A stretch of 21,469 nucleotides of DNA from a bacterium (GTDB lineage Bacteria; UBP14; UBA6098; B30-G16), in assembly GCA_003645115.1 (NCBI GenBank), contig QNEG01000003.1, forward strand, positions 1 through 21,469, in the 5' to 3' direction. Numbering within the stretch: position 1 is the first letter of the stretch; every line of letters begins with the position of its first letter. The translations under genes were made by a program, and so were the position numbers. Shown here piece after piece: positions 17,245 through 21,469 of this stretch. The notes under the pieces are model-generated. The model had not been told where the DNA came from and searched no databases. It was given only the letters and a program-made list of their open reading frames with translations.

Positions 17245-17250
17245 CCTCCT
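17245..17250 (-). promoter_or_regulatory. Ribosome binding site for an alternative GTG start of the giant gene
   Basis: Reads AGGAGG on the minus strand, 6 bases before an in-frame GTG at 17238. The spacing and match are as good as those of the downstream ATG, so a longer form with a 24-residue extension (with the basic stretch FFRKERSMRGR before the hydrophobic core) is quite possible. Confidence 0.6.
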
Positions 17251-17465
17251 GTTGAATATTTTGTTTCTTACACCTTTTCTTTTCATTACTCTCTCTTCCA
17301 CACTATCCCTATTTCAATGAACACAATAATAAACAACGATACTTCCCCTTTCTCAAGGAGCAGTTCATCGTCCTTTGAACAAATCGTTGGCAAAATCTAT
17401 TATACTGGCTCGATATTGTCAAGCCATTTTTAAAAAACTTTTTTCTCTCCCCAAACATATTTTTA

Positions 17466-17494
17466 AGAATACTCATAACTCACTGTGTTGTCAA
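17466..17494 (-). promoter_or_regulatory. Candidate sigma-70 promoter for the giant secreted-protein genes
   Basis: On the minus strand a perfect TTGACA (17494-17489) is followed after 17 bases by TATTCT (17471-17466, 4/6). A second TTGACA occurs at 17422-17417, 12 bases before a perfect TATAAT (17404-17399); at normal 17-base spacing it would use TAGATT. The gap between the Wzi-like gene and the giant gene (17239-17512) holds these elements, a long leader of about 200-300 bases and two ribosome sites, with no gene. An imperfect hairpin around TCAAAGGA...TCCTTGA (about 17354-17379) is the only leader structure I noticed. Confidence 0.5.
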
Positions 17495-17512
17495 GGGAAA
17501 CTTTTAATTACT

Positions 17513-19051
17513 TCAGAAACCACTATACCAAAGCCTGGTTATCAAGTCCAGTTTAGCTTCCCATTGTGTATAGTTTACTCCTTCAACATTATTCAAATTG
17601 GAAATTTTGTCAAACAAAAAACTACTTCCTATCGCAAACTGTCCAGAAAAATTTTCAAAATTCCAGTCCAAACCATCACACCAAACAGAAATTTTCCCGC
17701 CGATTTTTCTTTCTACTATTCCCGATGGAAATTGTTGTGTCCATTCGGGTTCGTCTATCCACGGTGCAGTCCATTGGTCATCTATTCGACCAACACCTTT
17801 TCTAATATAATGAAATTCTAAATTTCCGCCATAAAATTTTCCAAAAAAGTTGGTGTTCGCCGAAATTTTGTAATAATCATTTCCTTCGCTGGCGCCCAAT
17901 GGTCGATTTTCATACAGATATCTATTCCACGGCAATTCTTGATTAAATGTCCACGGAGTAACCAGTTCATATCTAAGTGATTGAGTCAAAAGAATCGGTT
18001 TTGATAGCAATGCGACATCACTCTGCACGGCAAAACCTGCCTCGACCGGTTCTCTATCGGCAGCTACTTCTCGTTCTATTTGGAAATCATCCAATATTCC
18101 CTCAGCCTGAAACCTGAATGGTGGTATTAGCACTTTCATATCCAGGCTCCACAGTGTATTGTCATCCCAGCGATGATTCAATTGCTCGCCGTGAAATGCG
18201 TAAAATGGAAGTATATAGTATAATTCGATTTGTCTTCCCACTCCCCCATAAATCATAAGTTCATTAAATGCAATCTGGAAATGTTTCCAGGTAAGTTGAG
18301 CACGATGTCCACTTATATACCTATTATATATAGTCTTTGTGGTGTCCTGAATTTCGGTATATTCATCCAGTTGACCCACGAACCATAGTATATTGAAGTG
18401 TTCGCCAAAATCTATGGATGCCTGTATTCTTTCATAAGGTTTTATTCCCGAGAGTGCCATTCCCAGACCGGTTTTCAAATAATCTCTGCCAATCTGGAAA
18501 TATGTATTCTTGCCTGTGTATCGAGCATATACCTGGTCAGCCTTGCCAGCTATTCGTTCCCAGCGGACTCCATAGTATTCGGGGTCGGAATAATATCCGC
18601 TATCCAGACGATATATTCCCAGCAATGACCATTTGCCATAAGTTCCACCCACGCCGAAATTCATTTTTCCGAACTTATCCAATTTTTCATTTTGTGAACG
18701 ATAGCGTAGCCAAATTCCAGGGTTCCAAATCACGAATAGGTCGTTCTTTATAATGTATGGAGAAATCAATCTCAATGAGCGATTCGTCCAGAGTGCATCG
18801 GGATAATTCTCCGTGATATCTAAAATATCTCTTACTGTGTATGGTGCTATAGAATATGTAATAGGAATTTTTCCTCGCAGTTCCAACTCCCGTATCAATC
18901 GATTCAGATTATAATCGGTATTGAGAGTAAAATCGGCTGGTGGCGAACCGATAATATCGAGCAATTCATCCACATCGGCGGAGATACCCAGTCCGCCAGC
19001 GAAAACAGCAATATATAATCCAAAAATCATTGTGAACAAAATCCGGCGCAT
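17513..19051 (-). CDS. Wzi-like outer-membrane beta-barrel (capsule assembly Wzi family)
   Basis: A 512-residue exported protein with an N-terminal signal peptide (MRRILFTMIFGLYIAVFA, cut near residues 18-25) and a long run of alternating hydrophobic/polar strands ending in an aromatic residue (LWYSGF), typical of an outer-membrane barrel. The central part matches the Wzi-family style: TYFQIGRDYLKTGLGMALSG around 195-215, then RIQASIDFG, AQLTWKHFQIAFNELMIYGG and YYILPFYAFHGEQLNHRWDDN. Wzi proteins of enterobacteria help attach group 1 capsule to the cell surface; in other phyla the family is broader and its role is mostly untested. Its start overlaps the tail of the upstream lipoprotein operon: the TAA of that gene is 5 bases before this ATG, and the GGGGAG serving as ribosome site lies inside the lipoprotein's last codons, so translation may be coupled. 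Confidence 0.75.
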   Translation of the reverse strand: MRRILFTMIFGLYIAVFAGGLGISADVDELLDIIGSPPADFTLNTDYNLNRLIRELELRGKIPITYSIAPYTVRDILDITENYPDALWTNRSLRLISPYIIKNDLFVIWNPGIWLRYRSQNEKLDKFGKMNFGVGGTYGKWSLLGIYRLDSGYYSDPEYYGVRWERIAGKADQVYARYTGKNTYFQIGRDYLKTGLGMALSGIKPYERIQASIDFGEHFNILWFVGQLDEYTEIQDTTKTIYNRYISGHRAQLTWKHFQIAFNELMIYGGVGRQIELYYILPFYAFHGEQLNHRWDDNTLWSLDMKVLIPPFRFQAEGILDDFQIEREVAADREPVEAGFAVQSDVALLSKPILLTQSLRYELVTPWTFNQELPWNRYLYENRPLGASEGNDYYKISANTNFFGKFYGGNLEFHYIRKGVGRIDDQWTAPWIDEPEWTQQFPSGIVERKIGGKISVWCDGLDWNFENFSGQFAIGSSFLFDKISNLNNVEGVNYTQWEAKLDLITRLWYSGF

Positions 19052-19056
19052 AATTA

Positions 19057-19569
19057 TTACTCCCCGAGTAAGTTCCTCAACATCTGGAGTTGTCTTCGTA
19101 ATTCGTCATTTTCTGCTTCCAGTTTTTTTATCTTATTATAAATTTCCGAATCTATATCGGTTTTACTTCGATTGTTTTTCTCGTTTCTGTTTTGAACACC
19201 TTTGCAGGCATTCAATTCGCCGATAAGTCCACTCCATAATGCAGCATCGAACCGCCACTCGCTTTGTGGATAATCGGCGACAAGTTGTTCGAAACTTTCC
19301 ACAGCGGAGGAGTATTCTCCCAGAACCGTTTCCAGATAACCTTTCTTATATAATGCCTCATCTGCATATTTCCATTGCGGATATTTTTCTATTAGTTGGG
19401 AAAATGCGAAATGAGCTTCATTGAATCGGTGTTCTTCCATAGCCTGTTCTCCTCGTCGAAACAACCCGGCTGGAGTATTATCTCTTTCTTGATATCGATA
19501 TGCGCATCCTGAGAAAATAAATCCCCAAATGAATAGATATATTCCATATATAGTATATCGCTTTCTCAT
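19057..19569 (-). CDS. Outer-membrane-type TPR lipoprotein (BamD/YbgF-like)
   Basis: A 170-residue lipoprotein: hydrophobic N-terminus followed by the lipobox FSGC, with Cys22 as the expected lipidated residue. Two TPR units follow (about 34-67, GEQAMEEHRFNEAHFAFSQL; about 71-104, YLETVLGEYSSAVESFEQLV), the arrangement seen in BamD/YfiO and YbgF/CpoB-type periplasmic adaptors. The end (145-168) is a short Lys/Glu/Leu coiled coil (KIKKLEAENDELRRQLQML). It is shorter than full BamD, which has five TPRs, so it is more likely a small periplasmic scaffold for the neighbouring barrel than the BAM subunit. It starts 3 bases after the stop of the GGDEF gene and ends 5 bases before the Wzi-like gene, so all three are probably one operon. 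Confidence 0.8.
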   Translation of the reverse strand: MRKRYTIYGIYLFIWGFIFSGCAYRYQERDNTPAGLFRRGEQAMEEHRFNEAHFAFSQLIEKYPQWKYADEALYKKGYLETVLGEYSSAVESFEQLVADYPQSEWRFDAALWSGLIGELNACKGVQNRNEKNNRSKTDIDSEIYNKIKKLEAENDELRRQLQMLRNLLGE

Positions 19570-19572
19570 CGT

Positions 19573-20532
19573 TTATGCCACTCCGGCTTTCTTTTGGTTC
19601 AAAATAATTTCATATCCACCGAAAGTATTTCCACCTGAATTTTTCAGATGCTTTTTAATTTTCGATGCGATATTAGCGATCTGGTCTGGAGTCACTGGTG
19701 AGCGTTTTGGGTCGATATCCACTATGGCGACAGTGATAGCGAAGAATGGAAAAAATCTTTTCGTTCCGTGCCTGTCCAATCCCTGAATGCCATTTCTCTT
19801 TCTATCTTCGGGATCATAAAATTTAGGTGCAGATTCTTTCACCTTTCGGACAGCATATTCCGCCATTTTTCTCATAGTATAGGGATTTCCTACCACCACG
19901 AAGTCGTCTCCGCCGATGTGTCCGAGAAAATCATTGGGAGAACCTTTCTGCTGGATAGCCTCACGAAGAACTTTAGCGACCAGCAATATCACCTGATCGC
20001 CTTTAGAAAATCCATATCTGTCATTATATGGTTTAAAATTATCTATATCCACATATGCGACCGAGAACAATTTTCCAGTTTTTATTGTCTCCGTAATAGT
20101 CCTGATTATTTCCTCGTTTCCTGGGAGTCCTGTGAGCGGATTAGCGGAGCGACTGGAGCGCATTCGTCGCAATATACTTCTCAGGCGCGCTGGAATTTCT
20201 CGATAATCTATTTCATCCTTGACCAGATAATCATCTGCGCCACCATCGAATCCTCGCAATTTATATCCGATGTCGTCCATACAAGTGAGCAAAACCACCG
20301 GAATATGTGCGGTAGCATAGCTATTTTTTATTTTCTGGCACACTTCCAGTCCATTCATTTTCGGCATATTAACATCCAGCAGGATTAGGTCTGGTTCTAT
20401 GGACGATGCCAGTTCCAAACCTTTTAATGGGTCATCACAAGTGACCACATCGAAATGATTTGCCTTCAATCTCGCCTGAAGGACTTTCAGGTTATTTATT
20501 TCGTCGTCGATAAGTAATATTTTTTCTGCCAT
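19573..20532 (-). CDS. Response regulator with receiver and diverged GGDEF domain
   Basis: A 319-residue two-domain regulator. The receiver domain (about 1-120) has the acidic pair Asp9/Asp10, phospho-acceptor Asp53 (LILLDVNMP), Thr83 and Lys105 (YLVK), so it should be phosphorylated by a histidine kinase, none of which is in the window. The GGDEF domain (about 130-308) opens LTGLPGN and keeps the metal and guanine contacts Asp162 (DIDNFK), Asn170 (NDRYG) and Asp179. Its signature reads GGDDF (207-211), and the inhibitory-site RxxD is replaced by SPND (198-201). It may still make cyclic di-GMP, without product feedback, or act as a GTP/c-di-GMP sensor. Two ATGs lie side by side (20535, 20532); the GGGGGG stretch (20539-20544) is 6 bases from the second, which I chose. 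First gene of a tight operon with the TPR lipoprotein and Wzi-like barrel. Confidence 0.9.
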   Translation of the reverse strand: MAEKILLIDDEINNLKVLQARLKANHFDVVTCDDPLKGLELASSIEPDLILLDVNMPKMNGLEVCQKIKNSYATAHIPVVLLTCMDDIGYKLRGFDGGADDYLVKDEIDYREIPARLRSILRRMRSSRSANPLTGLPGNEEIIRTITETIKTGKLFSVAYVDIDNFKPYNDRYGFSKGDQVILLVAKVLREAIQQKGSPNDFLGHIGGDDFVVVGNPYTMRKMAEYAVRKVKESAPKFYDPEDRKRNGIQGLDRHGTKRFFPFFAITVAIVDIDPKRSPVTPDQIANIASKIKKHLKNSGGNTFGGYEIILNQKKAGVA

Positions 20533-20595
20533 CATTGACCCCCCTTTCCCGATAGGTCAGGATGATGATATACTATACATAATATATAAATAAGC

Positions 20596-21381
20596 TTAAT
20601 TTTTCCTTCTTTTCCCCCAGTATAAACTTTGTTTCGGGCAATACTTAATACAATCATTGCAGGCGATACAATGTTCACTTCGGACAGTAATATTTCCAGT
20701 CAAATCGATACCCATAGGACAAGCTTTATTACATAATCCACAGTTATTGCAGAGTTCGAGATTCATTTTCACTGCAAAATGCGATAGCGGGACGAACAAG
20801 CTGGTCAATCCACCGTATGGGCACACATATCGACAGAATCCTCTTTTCACTCGCACGGAAAGGAGCAACCACAGTATGAGAAAACCTATAGCGACTATCG
20901 GTATGGATAATTTCCACATAGCGCATAACCAAAATGCTGGACAGGCGAACTGACATATTAATAAACCTTTGAAATAAGTCAGCACCAGCAGGATTATGAT
21001 TATTCCGAAGGAAAAAATTCTCATTTTCTCATTGAGCCAATGAGGTATTCTGTGTGAATGGATACCGATTTTTTGTCCGCAATTACCTAAAAATTCAAAG
21101 AGCGTTCCCAGTGGGCATATCCATCCGCAAAATACTCGTGGATACACCAAAGTAACCGCAATCCCTGCGATTCCAATTATTATCCCCCATATAAAGAATA
21201 ATCTCGTTTTCAATTTAATCATCAGCACTGGGACTTCGGCGAGTGCCCAGGGACAAACATAATGAGCACCAGCGAAACCCCAGAAATATCTTACTATCAC
21301 AACAAATATCACCACAAACAATAATTGAATCACAGAGCGCAAGGGATTATTAAAAAACAATCTCCTCGGGTTATAGTTCAT
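20596..21381 (-). CDS. Membrane-bound 4Fe-4S polyferredoxin (NapH/MauN-like)
   Basis: An integral membrane iron-sulphur protein of the NapH/MauN/NosR C-terminal type, which passes electrons between the quinone pool or a donor and a periplasmic or cytoplasmic partner. With the ATG at 21381 (261 residues) there are four hydrophobic segments (about 15-32, 60-79, 121-137, 158-176). Four CP motifs are visible: VCP at 43 and CxxxCP at 85-89, 143-147 and 183-187. Two complete ferredoxin clusters follow: Cys211/214/217/221 and Cys238/241/244/248. The frame stays open to an ATG at 21459, and another ATG lies at 21390. The added residues are Asn/Lys-rich and unlike the family, and a consensus promoter covers them, so I chose 21381. 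No partner oxidoreductase is visible, so the reaction cannot be named. The GGDEF gene starts 63 bases downstream. Confidence 0.8.
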   Translation of the reverse strand: MNYNPRRLFFNNPLRSVIQLLFVVIFVVIVRYFWGFAGAHYVCPWALAEVPVLMIKLKTRLFFIWGIIIGIAGIAVTLVYPRVFCGWICPLGTLFEFLGNCGQKIGIHSHRIPHWLNEKMRIFSFGIIIILLVLTYFKGLLICQFACPAFWLCAMWKLSIPIVAIGFLILWLLLSVRVKRGFCRYVCPYGGLTSLFVPLSHFAVKMNLELCNNCGLCNKACPMGIDLTGNITVRSEHCIACNDCIKYCPKQSLYWGKRRKN

Positions 21382-21391
21382 ATTGTTCATA

Positions 21392-21420
21392 ATTATAAGA
21401 ATAAAAGTAGGTTTTGGCAA
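21392..21420 (-). promoter_or_regulatory. Consensus sigma-70 promoter for the polyferredoxin gene
   Basis: On the minus strand TTGCCA (21420-21415, 5/6) and a perfect TATAAT (21397-21392) are exactly 17 bases apart. Transcription would begin near 21384-21386, only 3-5 bases before the ATG at 21381 and downstream of the ATGs at 21390 and 21459. This is the best promoter in the window and argues for the short start and a near-leaderless message. Confidence 0.65.
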
Positions 21421-21469
21421 GTATTTATTTTTATTATCTATATTATTTTTATAACCCATTGAGTATCAT

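Noticed and set aside
19768..20388. A 206-codon open frame antisense to the GGDEF gene
   Set aside because: The opposite strand encodes an unmistakable REC-GGDEF protein, and this frame shows no recognisable motif.
1..21469. CRISPR array, tRNA/rRNA, insertion sequence or prophage
   Set aside because: No regularly spaced direct repeats, cloverleaf-type segments, transposase or phage-structural motifs were found on either strand.

Overview
The window looks like chromosomal DNA of an uncultured Gram-negative bacterium. Evidence for an outer membrane: a lipobox lipoprotein, a Wzi-like outer-membrane barrel, and two very large secreted proteins ending in FlgD-Ig/type IX secretion (T9SS)-like C-terminal sorting domains. 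That sorting tail together with a DUF4438 protein suggests an anaerobe of the FCB-like or WOR-3/Cloacimonadota-like candidate phyla. This placement is inferred from gene families only; there is no rRNA or marker gene to settle it. I saw no tRNA, rRNA, CRISPR array, IS element or phage module.

Layout. Plus strand, 1-2338: an AT-rich gene cut by the left edge (unknown function), a DUF4438 protein, and an ABC transporter ATPase with no permease beside it. This block meets the minus-strand genes at a two-way terminator (2364-2400). All other genes are on the minus strand, read from right to left: a membrane-bound NapH-like polyferredoxin (20596-21381), then a tight three-gene set of REC-GGDEF regulator, TPR lipoprotein and Wzi-like barrel (20532-17513). 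After a promoter-bearing gap come two giant secreted proteins: 3322 (or 3346) residues at 7198-17166/17238 and 1544 residues at 2427-7061. These two genes take up about 70% of the window.

How the parts may work together (inference). The giants carry signal peptides for Sec export and T9SS-like tails for transport across the outer membrane and anchoring. They share an unnamed beta-rich module, here called the LTFG module: three copies in the smaller protein, one in the larger. They are probably surface or extracellular adhesion/display proteins encoded together. The upstream regulator-lipoprotein-barrel operon could control or support cell-surface polymer export. No T9SS core gene is in the window. 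The strongest candidates for something undescribed are the 3322-residue cysteine-studded megaprotein and the LTFG module.
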